A model generated the notes under the pieces. That model worked only from the letters and a program-made list of their open reading frames with translations, had not been told where the DNA came from and did no database searches. Below, one piece after another: positions 19,126 to 27,581 of a stretch of DNA of 64,000 bases (position 1 is the first letter of the stretch; each line of letters opens with the position of its first letter). The position numbers were made by a program, and so were the translations under genes. The stretch covers positions 339,069 through 403,068 of the forward strand of contig JAEERW010000003.1 in the NCBI GenBank assembly GCA_016286055.1, written 5' to 3'. This DNA comes from Bacteroidales bacterium (GTDB taxonomy: Bacteria > Bacteroidota > Bacteroidia > Bacteroidales > UBA3824).

Positions 19126-19617
19126 CTACTGATTTTCTGGATTATAGCCAAAGAAATATTCAAAATCTATTCCTTCGGGAAGAAATTTTCGGGCATCACC
19201 TTTGTATTGAACAATTTCGCGGACGAGCGAACTGCTTACACTGCTGTATTCGGGATGTGAAAGTAAGAAAACAGAATCTACTTCGGGCTTCATCAATCTA
19301 TTTACCTGAGCAATGGCGCGTTCGTATTCAAAATCGGCTGAGGTGCGCAAACCTCGTAAAATATGTGTAGCGTTGTTTTCGATACAGAAATCAACTGTAA
19401 GATTGCTGTAAGTTTTAACAATAATTCGGTCGCGACCTGCGAAAACCGACTTGATGAGTTCGAGACGTTTTTCTACGGGCAGGAATCCGCGCTTGTCGTT
19501 GTTGATACCCACGGCTACAATTATTTTGTCGAATATTTCTAATCCCCTGAGTATTAGAGATTCGTGACCTACTGTCAGTGGGTCGAACGAGCCTGGGAAC
19601 ACTGCTATTTTTTCCAT
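19126..19617 (-). CDS. coaD: phosphopantetheine adenylyltransferase
   Basis: Transfers AMP from ATP to 4'-phosphopantetheine, the fourth step of coenzyme A synthesis. The nucleotidyltransferase signature VFPGSFDPLTVGHESLI has the T/HxGH motif; later VEKRLELI, ILRGLRTSADFEYE and SSVSSSLVREI (ISS-type motif) confirm it. The start at 19617 gives 163 residues, the normal length. A longer frame to 19671 adds 18 residues not found in the family. It is followed after 3 nt by a radical-SAM gene. Confidence 0.95.
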   Translation of the reverse strand: MEKIAVFPGSFDPLTVGHESLILRGLEIFDKIIVAVGINNDKRGFLPVEKRLELIKSVFAGRDRIIVKTYSNLTVDFCIENNATHILRGLRTSADFEYERAIAQVNRLMKPEVDSVFLLSHPEYSSVSSSLVREIVQYKGDARKFLPEGIDFEYFFGYNPENQ

Positions 19618-19728
19618 TTTTGTAAGTTTAATTTTGTGCGAATATAAACAAAAAATCAAATATTTATGCAAATAATAAAAAAATCACGCGAATTGGTTAT
19701 TTTTGCGCATAATTAAATACGTTTAAAA

Positions 19729-20499
19729 ATGATATTCTATTTTACAGGCACAGGCAATTCGGCACATACAGCCCACCGTCTGGCAGGTTTGCTCGGCGAA
19801 AATGTTAAAAATATAGCAGATTATTACGATACTATTTATAAAGGTGTGGATATTGAGCTCGAGGGCAACTATTTAGGATTAGTATGCCCGGTACATTCGT
19901 GGGGATTGGCTAAACCGATGGCGAGATTTTTAAAGAAAGTCCGTTTCAAAGGTTTTGATAAACAGCAAGTTTTTTGCGTGGTTACCTGTGGCGACACTTG
20001 TGGCACTGCCGACAAACAAGCAAAGGAATTATTAAAGCGATATAATAATATCATCTGTAGTCAGGTTTTTTCGGTGCAAATGCCTAATACATATATTGTT
20101 ATGAAAGGTTTTGGTACCGACGACAAAGTACTAGCCGATCAAAAATTGCAAAATGCCGAGCCTGAAATAGAGCGCATTGCCGAGGCCATAAAATCAGGAA
20201 GTGATTACCAACATTATGTCCGTGGCAAAAAGCCATTTCTCAAAGGCAGAATCCTCTACCCTCTTTTTATGGCGTTTACCATGGGCGACAAAAAATTTTA
20301 TGCCGAAGATGTATGCACAAGTTGTGGACTATGTGCAAAGAATTGTCCAGAAAAGAATATCGTTATGGAAAACAATCGCCCTAAATGGCTCGGACACTGT
20401 GTTAAATGCCTTTCGTGCATTCACAGATGTCCGGCGCGGGCTATTCAGTTTGGAAATATTACTCAAGATATGGGGCGGTATTATTACCGTCAGGCTTAA
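19729..20499 (+). CDS. EFR1-family ferredoxin (flavodoxin-like domain plus 2x[4Fe-4S])
   Basis: A 256-residue redox protein. The N-terminus reads as a flavodoxin-like domain (FYFTGTGNSAHTAHRLAG binds FMN phosphate; GLVCPVHSWGLAKP). The C-terminal part carries two 4Fe-4S motifs: CTSCGLCAKNCPEKN and CVKCLSCIHRCPARA. This is the EFR1 family of anaerobes; the electron partners are not known. A -7 box TATTTTTG lies at 19698-19705. Its stop overlaps the convergent lipoprotein gene by 4 nt. Confidence 0.88.
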   Translation: MIFYFTGTGNSAHTAHRLAGLLGENVKNIADYYDTIYKGVDIELEGNYLGLVCPVHSWGLAKPMARFLKKVRFKGFDKQQVFCVVTCGDTCGTADKQAKELLKRYNNIICSQVFSVQMPNTYIVMKGFGTDDKVLADQKLQNAEPEIERIAEAIKSGSDYQHYVRGKKPFLKGRILYPLFMAFTMGDKKFYAEDVCTSCGLCAKNCPEKNIVMENNRPKWLGHCVKCLSCIHRCPARAIQFGNITQDMGRYYYRQA

Positions 20500-21419
20500 T
20501 CTTTTTGATAATATACAGTCATTTTAACAGTTGGAAAGTCGCCATCTACGATATTGGTGATTCGTATCATAGCTTTTTTACCGTTGTATAGCTTCACCTT
20601 ATAGAGTGGACGTTCAATTTCAAGGTTGCTGAGTCCATATCCTAAATCTTCGTCTTCGGCAAGGTAACGATAAAACAAATGATCATCAGTGTCGAGCATT
20701 TTAGGAGTTAGGTCTGCCCAAGTTTGATAGTCGCTTTCTTTGTAAGTGCCAGTGAGCGTTTCACGTAGGTGCAGATTTGTAGAGTCGGCGTTGTATTCAA
20801 ACTGTGGTACTCGGTAAGCAAAATATTCGTATAAATACCTCTCGGACGAAGGACTAGCGAGCCCGAGTCCAAAATTGCGCCACAAAGGACGGTCTTCTTT
20901 TACCAAAACAAGGTCGAAATTGCGGTTGCGGTATTCGGTGTATTTAAACGCTTCTTGCTCCTCGATGTTGAGTAGGCAGTTGCCTTTGATGGGGTCGGTA
21001 CTCATCTCCACTTTAAACGAGTCGATAGCTGGATAGTTGAATTCATATTTGAGCTTACGGAACTGCTCGTTGCAAAGGCCGTTGCAATATGCTTTAAATG
21101 AGAGAATTACCGTAGAATCTTTGACCACATATCCGCGACCAAGAGTCAAGTTTAAATCAAAATTCACATAGTGCGTGTAAGGGGGGAATGTGGTGTCTTT
21201 GTTCCAATATGCTGGTTCGCTGGTGAGAGTAAAACGCTCAATATCCTCTTCGCTTGTGATTTTTACGGTGAGGACAGCTGGGTTGCGCCAAGAGAATTTT
21301 ATGCTTTGGGTATCGGTGTAGCTGATTGACATTGACGGTGGCTCAAGCTCCCGGTCTTCAATACATCCTGCCGCCATGGCTACCAACATAACTATAAGAA
21401 TTTTTAGAGTAGTTTTCAT
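20496..21419 (-). CDS. hypothetical lipoprotein
   Basis: A 307-residue protein with leader MKTTLKILIVMLVAMAAGC and a good lipobox (MAAGC, Cys19). The body is rich in beta-type sequence and aromatic residues (IKFSWRNPAVLTVKITSEED, YYQKD at the end), consistent with Ig- or fibronectin-like sandwiches. I do not recognise the family. Envelope anchoring is inferred. It is divergent from the LuxR-type gene downstream and convergent with the EFR1 gene. Confidence 0.7.
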   Translation of the reverse strand: MKTTLKILIVMLVAMAAGCIEDRELEPPSMSISYTDTQSIKFSWRNPAVLTVKITSEEDIERFTLTSEPAYWNKDTTFPPYTHYVNFDLNLTLGRGYVVKDSTVILSFKAYCNGLCNEQFRKLKYEFNYPAIDSFKVEMSTDPIKGNCLLNIEEQEAFKYTEYRNRNFDLVLVKEDRPLWRNFGLGLASPSSERYLYEYFAYRVPQFEYNADSTNLHLRETLTGTYKESDYQTWADLTPKMLDTDDHLFYRYLAEDEDLGYGLSNLEIERPLYKVKLYNGKKAMIRITNIVDGDFPTVKMTVYYQKD

Positions 21420-21614
21420 ACAAATAATAACTGTTTTAAATTATTAATATCCTTTATTGACTGCAAAAAACATACCCTTAAAGTGGCTATTACAAAGCGA
21501 TTTTAAGGATTGCGTTTAATTGCAAATATAAGTTATTAACGTAATTTTTGTATGGATGTATCTATTTTTTGCAATTTTTTTTTTTACTTTGTGAAAAATA
21601 AAAAATTAAAGAAT

Positions 21615-22277
21615 ATGATAAACGTCGCCATTTACCACCAACACAAACTGATAATGCAGTGCATTGAAGCCTATCTTCTGCGTAGCAGCGAAATTAAGCC
21701 GGTGTTTTCAGCCACCGACAAGGAAACCCTGATGCAGAAAATGTCAAATAGGATTGTCAATGTGCTGATATTATATTTCTCTGACATATCGCACAACGAC
21801 GTGGATTTGATTATCTCGCTGAAAATGAAGTTTCCCAAAACTGCGATTCTCGTAATGAGCGACGCTAAAAAAGACGACATTGTGGCTAAGTCAATCAAGT
21901 CGGGCGCAAAGGGATTCCTATCTATCGACACCGATGCGGCAGACCTCTTGCAGGCTATCTACACCATTCGCGGCGGTCATGACTATTACAGCGAGTCTAT
22001 CACACACATTCTGCTGAAACGCTTTATAGGCACTGTGGGCGCCGATGCCGACGAAAACGACGAGTACAACGATGACTCACAGCACCTTAGCAGCCGCCAA
22101 ATAGAGATTCTCAAGCTCTGGGGCGATGGGCAGAGCAATCAAGAGATTGCCGACCAGCTATTTATAAGCGTTCGCACTGTGGAGACCCACAAAAACCACA
22201 TTATGCAGAAACTCAACCTCAAGAGCAGCGTTGACCTTATTAAATACGCTATCCGCAACAATATTATCAAGCTATAG
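21615..22277 (+). CDS. LuxR-type regulator with degenerate receiver domain
   Basis: From the ATG at 21615 (220 residues). The C-terminal HTH is canonical: LSSRQIEILKLWGDGQSNQE, then LFISVRTVETHKNHIMQKL. The N-terminal half has the NarL-type receiver fold, but the acidic pair is replaced (VAIYHQHKLIM), the phosphoacceptor position in VLILYFSDIS appears to be Tyr, and the conserved Lys in the GAKGFL region is followed by SID rather than L-K-D. It is therefore probably controlled without phosphorylation. An upstream ATG at 21552 adds a hydrophobic stretch and is not preferred. It faces the tandem beta-barrel array, ending 6 nt inside it. Confidence 0.82.
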   Translation: MINVAIYHQHKLIMQCIEAYLLRSSEIKPVFSATDKETLMQKMSNRIVNVLILYFSDISHNDVDLIISLKMKFPKTAILVMSDAKKDDIVAKSIKSGAKGFLSIDTDAADLLQAIYTIRGGHDYYSESITHILLKRFIGTVGADADENDEYNDDSQHLSSRQIEILKLWGDGQSNQEIADQLFISVRTVETHKNHIMQKLNLKSSVDLIKYAIRNNIIKL

Positions 22278-22910
22278 ATAATATCCAACGTTGATCATCA
22301 GGCAGTTGGGTTTGATAACTCGTTCTTTAAAGTCTCCAATATTTAAGAACCCGAGTTCGTAGGCAACACCAACGTAAAACCTTGATATGTCTACACCTGC
22401 GCCAAAATTAACGCCGATATCAAGACGTTTGAAATATTGAACGGAACCACTTTCATTCACTCCATCGTTGTGACGTTGAAAAAATCGTTGTTTAAAACTA
22501 CCGGGGCGTTGTTTTTGGTGACCGCAAAAACCGATGCCGCAATATGGTCCCGCTTGAAAATCAATGGCATAAGTGCTGTTAATCTTTATCTTATAGGCTA
22601 TTAAGAGCGGGAACTCTATCTCGTTTTGATTGAGGTAGCGTTTGATCCAAGGCGAATTATTGTCGTGCTTAATTTTGTCGCGAGTGCCTTTCATGGTAAA
22701 ATACAATCCGGGGCGAAAATAGAGATTGTTAAACAGTTCAAAGTCGTAAGTAAATCCGAAGTTTACGCCGTATTTGTTTGCATTGTGCGGGTATACATCG
22801 CCACGATGTTTGGCTAAATTAAGTCCTCCGCGAGCGCATAGATCTTTGGTTTGCGAAAATGTTGATATAGAAAGTGTTACAAGTGCTATTAGTGCAATTA
22901 GTTTTTTCAT
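22272..22910 (-). CDS. outer membrane beta-barrel protein, tandem paralogue 1
   Basis: A 212-residue porin-like protein (OMP_b-brl_2/PorT-like) with a 19-residue signal peptide. The paralogue core is visible: CARGGLNLAKHRGD, YFRPGLYFTMKG, IEFPLLIAYKIK, DFQAGPYCGIGF and GVNFGAGVDISRFYVG, ending in NVGYYL, a plausible beta-signal. It is the last gene of a run of four closely spaced barrels. The function is unknown; small eight-stranded barrels are typical for this size. Confidence 0.85.
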   Translation of the reverse strand: MKKLIALIALVTLSISTFSQTKDLCARGGLNLAKHRGDVYPHNANKYGVNFGFTYDFELFNNLYFRPGLYFTMKGTRDKIKHDNNSPWIKRYLNQNEIEFPLLIAYKIKINSTYAIDFQAGPYCGIGFCGHQKQRPGSFKQRFFQRHNDGVNESGSVQYFKRLDIGVNFGAGVDISRFYVGVAYELGFLNIGDFKERVIKPNCLMINVGYYL

Positions 22911-22931
22911 TGTGAGATAGTTTTTTTAAGA

Positions 22932-23606
22932 TTATAAAGATAAGAAATAGTAGCCTAAGTTGATCATTACACAGCCATTGTGAGGTGACCAGTGTTTTAC
23001 TAACATAAAATCGGCACAATCGTGAATTGGTATCAAACCAATATCGTAGCCCACACCGAGGTAGTATTTTTTGTAATCAACGCCAAGGGCAAAATTCCAT
23101 CCAAAATCAAAACGCTTGGCCTGAGTGCCAATCATATCTTCGCCGCATTTGCGAAACATATCGTATTCAAAGTTATGCTCTGGTGTTTTTTTGTATTCCA
23201 CTTTGGTTTTGCCGTGAATGCCGAATGCTATGTACGCTCCTGTTTGAAAATCTAATTTTACGTTGTCGCTCATCTTGCGTTTGTATACCACGCAGAGAGG
23301 AAATTCGAGGTAGTTTTGATTGTAGAAAAAGTCGTGACCTTCTTTAACGCCAAACTCTGTGTAAACGTCGTTCCAATAACGTCCGCCTTTTTGAGAGTAC
23401 ATAACGCCGGGGCGGAAATAGAAATCTTTGTAAAAATTAAGGTCTGCAATAATGCCGACATTGAATCCAGTGCGTTGGTCAACCCATTCACTTGCATCGC
23501 CATTCCATTTGGCAATGTTTGCACCCGCCCTTATGCCAAAATCTTGAGCCGTGGCGGTGGAAACTGCTAATGCCGCAGTAGCAATAATTAATGTTAGTTT
23601 TTTCAT
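22932..23606 (-). CDS. outer membrane beta-barrel protein, tandem paralogue 2
   Basis: A 224-residue member of the same family with signal peptide ending ATA-QD. Core phrases: IRAGANIAKWNGDASEW, FYFRPGVMYSQKGG, YLEFPLCVVYKRKM, LDFQTGAYIAFGIHG, FDFGWNFALGVDYKKYY, ending MINLGYYFLSL. It is 22 nt upstream of paralogue 1 on the same strand, so both are probably in one transcript. Loop regions between the core strands differ strongly from its siblings. Confidence 0.85.
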   Translation of the reverse strand: MKKLTLIIATAALAVSTATAQDFGIRAGANIAKWNGDASEWVDQRTGFNVGIIADLNFYKDFYFRPGVMYSQKGGRYWNDVYTEFGVKEGHDFFYNQNYLEFPLCVVYKRKMSDNVKLDFQTGAYIAFGIHGKTKVEYKKTPEHNFEYDMFRKCGEDMIGTQAKRFDFGWNFALGVDYKKYYLGVGYDIGLIPIHDCADFMLVKHWSPHNGCVMINLGYYFLSL

Positions 23607-23630
23607 TGTTTGAAATTTTAAAATGTTGAT

Positions 23631-24212
23631 TTATAAGAAATAGTATCCGAAATTGATCATCAGACATCCATTTTTTTGAACGTCTTGACTGTAGTAATGG
23701 TCGCGGAGTTGACGGAGCCCGCAGTCGTAACTGATGCCGATAGTAAACTTATTGATATCTAAGCCAATACCAAAATTCCAACCGAAATCAAACTTACGAT
23801 ATTCGTTTACAAAAGAAGGCACGGCATAGTTCTCAGCCTTTTTGTTGATTTTGCCCGAAATGCCTACCGAAAGATACGGTCCTGTTTGAAAATCCACAGC
23901 CATTTTGTGCCTCACACGCTCTTTGTAAGCCATCAGAAGGGGGAGTTCAAGATAGTTGAGATTATCGTAACGGCTGTTGTCGTAATGTGCGCCTTTCATC
24001 GTAAACATCACACCGGGACGAAAAAAGAAATCTTTGCCGAGAGATAAATCTACTGTTACACCTGCATTTGCACCCGGTTTTACGGTGGTGAAAATGTTGG
24101 CGTCGCTAATAAACTTAGTGATGTTTAATCCAGCCCGTGCGCAGATATGCTGCGAAAAAGCCGCCGAAACTGAGGAAACAATCAGGGCGATAATTAATAT
24201 TAGTCTTTTCAT
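23631..24212 (-). CDS. outer membrane beta-barrel protein, tandem paralogue 3
   Basis: A 193-residue paralogue with signal peptide MKRLILIIALIVSSVSAAFS. Core: CARAGLNITKFISD, FFFRPGVMFTMKGAHYDN, LNYLELPLLMAYKERV, AVDFQTGPYLSVGISGKI, FDFGWNFGIGLDINKF, ending MINFGYYFL. It is shorter than its neighbours, mainly in the variable loops. The gap to paralogue 2 is 24 nt. Confidence 0.85.
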   Translation of the reverse strand: MKRLILIIALIVSSVSAAFSQHICARAGLNITKFISDANIFTTVKPGANAGVTVDLSLGKDFFFRPGVMFTMKGAHYDNSRYDNLNYLELPLLMAYKERVRHKMAVDFQTGPYLSVGISGKINKKAENYAVPSFVNEYRKFDFGWNFGIGLDINKFTIGISYDCGLRQLRDHYYSQDVQKNGCLMINFGYYFL

Positions 24213-24230
24213 TGTTAGAGTATTAGAGGT

Positions 24231-24839
24231 TTATAAATAGTATCCGATATTGATCATAGAGCAACCGTTTTTTTGATGCCAAGTCATATAGTCGGGTTCG
24301 TGCAAAAGGCGGAATCCAAGGTCGTAGCCAAAGCCGAAATAATAGTGTTTTTTAAGAATTACGCCTACGCCAAAATTCCATCCGATATCAAAACGACGGT
24401 ATTCATCATTGTTGTAACGTTTAAAAGCCCTATATTCAAAATATTTAGGTTCGTGGCGTTTAACCATTCCAAAAGCACCTCCGGCAAGGTATGGACCTGT
24501 TTGAAGGTCTGCCACAAGATTGTTGGTGATGTTGATTTTGTAAGCCACCAAAAGTGGGAGTTCAAAATAGTTGAGGTTTTCTACTTGGTCGTAATTGTCG
24601 TAGCGAGCACCCTTCATACTAAACATAATGCCGGGGCGAGCAAAAAAATTGTTGAAGATTTCAAAATCTACAGTGAGTCCGGCATTGATGCCCATTTTTA
24701 TTTTTGAAGAAGTTTTGGCATCGTCGATGTGTCGGGCGAGGTTGCAGCCTGTACGGAGGCAGATAATGTCGTGAGTATCTTGGGCATTTGCCACCGAAAA
24801 TGCTATAATGATAGCGATAGTTGATAGTAGTCTTTTCAT
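24231..24839 (-). CDS. outer membrane beta-barrel protein, tandem paralogue 4
   Basis: A 202-residue paralogue. The ATG at 24839 starts a clean signal peptide (MKRLLSTIAIIIAFSVANAQ); an in-frame ATG at 24893 would extend into the terminator hairpin upstream and is rejected. Core: CLRTGCNLARHIDDAK, FFARPGIMFSMKGARYDN, LNYFELPLLVAYKINI, ADLQTGPYLAGGAFGM and RRFDIGWNFGVGV, ending MINIGYYL. It heads the downstream four-gene group. Confidence 0.85.
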   Translation of the reverse strand: MKRLLSTIAIIIAFSVANAQDTHDIICLRTGCNLARHIDDAKTSSKIKMGINAGLTVDFEIFNNFFARPGIMFSMKGARYDNYDQVENLNYFELPLLVAYKINITNNLVADLQTGPYLAGGAFGMVKRHEPKYFEYRAFKRYNNDEYRRFDIGWNFGVGVILKKHYYFGFGYDLGFRLLHEPDYMTWHQKNGCSMINIGYYL

Positions 24840-24871
24840 AGGTAATAGTTTTATAGTTAGTAGTTTTTTAA

Positions 24872-24905
24872 ATAAAAGCCCTGACAAAGACATTTCTGTC
24901 AGGGC
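24872..24905 (-). terminator. terminator or attenuator within the barrel array
   Basis: A perfect 9-bp stem (GCCCTGACA at 24878-24886, TGTCAGGGC at 24897-24905) with a 10-nt loop is followed on the minus strand by a T-rich run. It sits between paralogues 5 and 4, where no clear promoter is seen downstream, so it may act as an attenuator. Confidence 0.8.
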
Positions 24906-24930
24906 ATTATGTAGAGAGGTGATTTACTTT

Positions 24931-25521
24931 TTACAAGTAATAACCGAAGTTGAACATAAAGCAGCCGTTTTTCGGTTTCCAATTGTTGTTGTCGTGGAGT
25001 TTTAGGAATCCGAATTCATAGCCGAATCCGAAATAGAACTGATCGATATCAACTCCTGCGGCGAAATTCCAACCAAAATCGAAACGGTGAACACCATTGT
25101 TGCCGTCACGCTTGAAGGTTTTGCCGTCGGTGTTACGAGTTTTGTTCTTGGTTTTACCAAAGAGACCTAACCCTAAATATGGACCTGTTTGAAAATCGAG
25201 GCCCAAATTGCGGTTAATGTCTAATTTGTATGCAAAAAACAACGGAACTTCAAGATAATTCTGGTTGCAAAACAAGTCATCACCTTGGTTGTTTCTACCG
25301 CCTTTCATTGAGAAAAGCAATCCTGGACGGAAATATAAATCGTCAATCACTTCGAAATCAACGGTGACTCCGGCATTGAGACCAACTTTAACTTGTTTGA
25401 AACTATCAGTGTCGCCAATATGGTTGGCAAGGTTCATTCCTGCGCGGAGGCAGAAATCTTGTGCCGATGCAGCGGAAATTGTTATTGCAATTACTGCAAA
25501 TAAAGCTAAGATTTTTTTCAT
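24931..25521 (-). CDS. outer membrane beta-barrel protein, tandem paralogue 5
   Basis: A 196-residue paralogue with signal peptide MKKILALFAVIAITISAASA. Core: CLRAGMNLANHIGDTD, LYFRPGLLFSMKGGRNN, QNYLEVPLFFAYKLDI, LDFQTGPYLGLGLFGKT, FDFGWNFAAGVDIDQFYFG, ending MFNFGYYL. It follows paralogue 6 by 14 nt and is closed by the hairpin at 24872-24905, so paralogues 6 and 5 form their own unit. Confidence 0.85.
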   Translation of the reverse strand: MKKILALFAVIAITISAASAQDFCLRAGMNLANHIGDTDSFKQVKVGLNAGVTVDFEVIDDLYFRPGLLFSMKGGRNNQGDDLFCNQNYLEVPLFFAYKLDINRNLGLDFQTGPYLGLGLFGKTKNKTRNTDGKTFKRDGNNGVHRFDFGWNFAAGVDIDQFYFGFGYEFGFLKLHDNNNWKPKNGCFMFNFGYYL

Positions 25522-25535
25522 ATGGGTTATATGTT

Positions 25536-26135
25536 TTAGAAATTAAGACCAACAGAAATCATCCAAACGTGGTTGGATTCTTTGAGATTGTCTTTGCCAA
25601 GTCCAAGATCTGCATCGATTTTGGTAAGGCTCATATCGTAGTTTACACCTGCGTAGATTTTGTTCATAATTACTGCGCCGAGACCCATCTGCAAGCCAAA
25701 GTCAAAACGTTTGCAGCCCATCTCGTCGTCGTCAAAAATTTTAACATCTTCTTTTTCTCCCAAGATATCAGTTTTCCATTTTCCACCAAGACCGAGAGCA
25801 GCAAATGGTCCGATGTGAGCGTCAATGGCGAGAGCCGAAAGGTCTACCATTTTGAACTTTACATTTACAGGAAGTTCAAGGTAGTTCATGTTGGCATCAT
25901 CGTCGTTGAGTTTGAAACCTTTTTGTGAAAAATATAATCCGGGTTCAAGAGAGAAAGAGCCGATAAGGTCAATGTTGTAAACTGCGCCAAGATGAAAGCC
26001 AGTTTTTTTGTCTAAATCAAAATCGTCTTCTTTACTGATGTTGTCGAAATTTACTCCTGCACGGAGACCGAGTTGTGCAAATGAGGTTGTTGCGCCCAAT
26101 ACCATGAGGGCAACGATTGTTAGAAGTTTTTTCAT
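25536..26135 (-). CDS. outer membrane beta-barrel protein, tandem paralogue 6 (most divergent)
   Basis: A 199-residue barrel with signal peptide MKKLLTIVALMVLGATTSFA. It keeps LRAGVNFDNIS, LEPGLYFSQKGFK, NYLELPVNVKFKMV and RFDFGLQMGLGAVIMNKIYAG but ends ISVGLNF instead of GYYL. It is the first gene of the array and the most different, perhaps the founder or a member with another role. The start codon is 96 bp from the divergent MATE gene. Confidence 0.83.
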   Translation of the reverse strand: MKKLLTIVALMVLGATTSFAQLGLRAGVNFDNISKEDDFDLDKKTGFHLGAVYNIDLIGSFSLEPGLYFSQKGFKLNDDDANMNYLELPVNVKFKMVDLSALAIDAHIGPFAALGLGGKWKTDILGEKEDVKIFDDDEMGCKRFDFGLQMGLGAVIMNKIYAGVNYDMSLTKIDADLGLGKDNLKESNHVWMISVGLNF

Positions 26136-26214
26136 TGTCGTGATATTTTAAAATTAAAAAACATTTTTTTCGGGGCAAATATATGTAAAAATATTTCAAC
26201 GGCACAATTTTTTT

Positions 26215-26222
26215 TAAATTTG
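26215..26222 (+). promoter_or_regulatory. -7 box almost touching the MATE start codon
   Basis: TAAATTTG fits TAnnTTTG and ends 9 nt before the ATG at 26232, which predicts a very short or absent leader. Confidence 0.5.
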
Positions 26223-26231
26223 CAAGCAATT

Positions 26232-27581
26232 ATGGCAGACACTCAAGAACAGCAATACCAAAAGATGATGCTCACCCCCGTGTCGAGGCTGATACCTTCG
26301 CTTGCGTGGCCTACGGTGCTGAGCATGATGACTTCGGCGATATACAACACCGCCGACACATGGTTTGTGTCGCATCTTGGCGATAGCGCTACGGGTGCTA
26401 CGGGTGTTTGCTTGCCTGTGGTGGCAATGATTCAGGCGGTGGGATTCTGGATTGGAATGGGCGCGGGAAGCAATATTTCGCGTTTCTTGGGTCAGAGAAA
26501 AAACCGCGAAGCCGATGTGGTGGCAAGTTCGGCAACGCTTTCTGCTATTATTGCTGGATTGTTGTTAACCGCTGTGGGACTGTTGTTTAACCGAGGTATA
26601 ATGGAAAGTCTCGGCTCCACTCCTACCATTTTGCCATACGCCAAAGAATATTCTGAGATAATATTTCTGGGTGCTCCGTTTTCGTGCTGTTCGTTTGTAT
26701 TCAACAATTTGCTACGTGCGCAAGGCAAATCGTTTTTTGCAATGACGGGCATAGTGTCGGGCGCAGTGCTGAATATTCTTCTCGACCCGATATTTATCTT
26801 TACATTGGATATGGGCATTTCGGGCGCGGCGCTCTCTACGGTGCTGTGTCAGGTGATTAGTGCCGGAGTAATGCTTTTTGCGCTTTTGGGCAAAAATAGT
26901 ATGCTTAGATTGGGTAAGGAATATATTTCAAAACAGTTATCCACTTATACACTGATACTTACCACAGGCCTTCCTTCGCTTTTTCGCCAAGGATGCAGTG
27001 CCGCCGCCACTATCCTACTCAATCGTGCGGGAGGTGTTTACGGCGATGCGGCTGTGGCGGCAATGTCGGTTGTGGGACGTGTAAACTGGCTTGTGGGTTC
27101 GCTTGTGGCTGGTTTTGGACAAGGATTTCAACCTGTCTGCGGATTTGCCTACGGCGCGGGCAATTATGCGAGAGTGCGCAAAAGTTACTTCTTTTCGCTC
27201 ACCGTATGCACCGGCATTTTGGTAACAGGTGCTATTTCGTGCTGGATATTTGCCGAGGAGATTGTGGGACTGTTTAAGGCAGAGAGCCATTTGGTGGTAG
27301 AAATCGGTAGCACGGCGTTGCGTTTTCTCTGCTTTTCGATGCCGTTTAGCGCGTTGGTGATTTTGGCAAATATGCTTTTGCAGACCACTGGCGAAAGGTT
27401 TTTGGCAAGCATTACCTCTATTTCGCGTCAGGGAATGTTCTTTATTCCGCTGATATTGATTTTGCCGCATTTCTTTGGAATAACAGGCGTGGAGATATGT
27501 CAGGCGGTGTCGGATATTCTGTCGGCAGCGCTTTGTAGTGTAGTAACTTGGCGGTTTTTTCGACGTTTAGGAAAAGTTTAA
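26232..27581 (+). CDS. MATE-family efflux transporter
   Basis: A 449-residue cation/drug antiporter of the inner membrane with about twelve hydrophobic segments in two similar halves. Typical stretches are SRLIPSLAWPTVLSMMTSAI, DTWFVSHLGDSATGATG, GMGAGSNISRFLGQ and GLPSLFRQGCSAAATILLN. The start at 26232 (MADTQEQ) is preferred to a TTG four codons earlier. It ends 15 nt inside the convergent thiN gene. A second, different MATE gene is at 32321. Substrate unknown. Confidence 0.92.
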   Translation: MADTQEQQYQKMMLTPVSRLIPSLAWPTVLSMMTSAIYNTADTWFVSHLGDSATGATGVCLPVVAMIQAVGFWIGMGAGSNISRFLGQRKNREADVVASSATLSAIIAGLLLTAVGLLFNRGIMESLGSTPTILPYAKEYSEIIFLGAPFSCCSFVFNNLLRAQGKSFFAMTGIVSGAVLNILLDPIFIFTLDMGISGAALSTVLCQVISAGVMLFALLGKNSMLRLGKEYISKQLSTYTLILTTGLPSLFRQGCSAAATILLNRAGGVYGDAAVAAMSVVGRVNWLVGSLVAGFGQGFQPVCGFAYGAGNYARVRKSYFFSLTVCTGILVTGAISCWIFAEEIVGLFKAESHLVVEIGSTALRFLCFSMPFSALVILANMLLQTTGERFLASITSISRQGMFFIPLILILPHFFGITGVEICQAVSDILSAALCSVVTWRFFRRLGKV

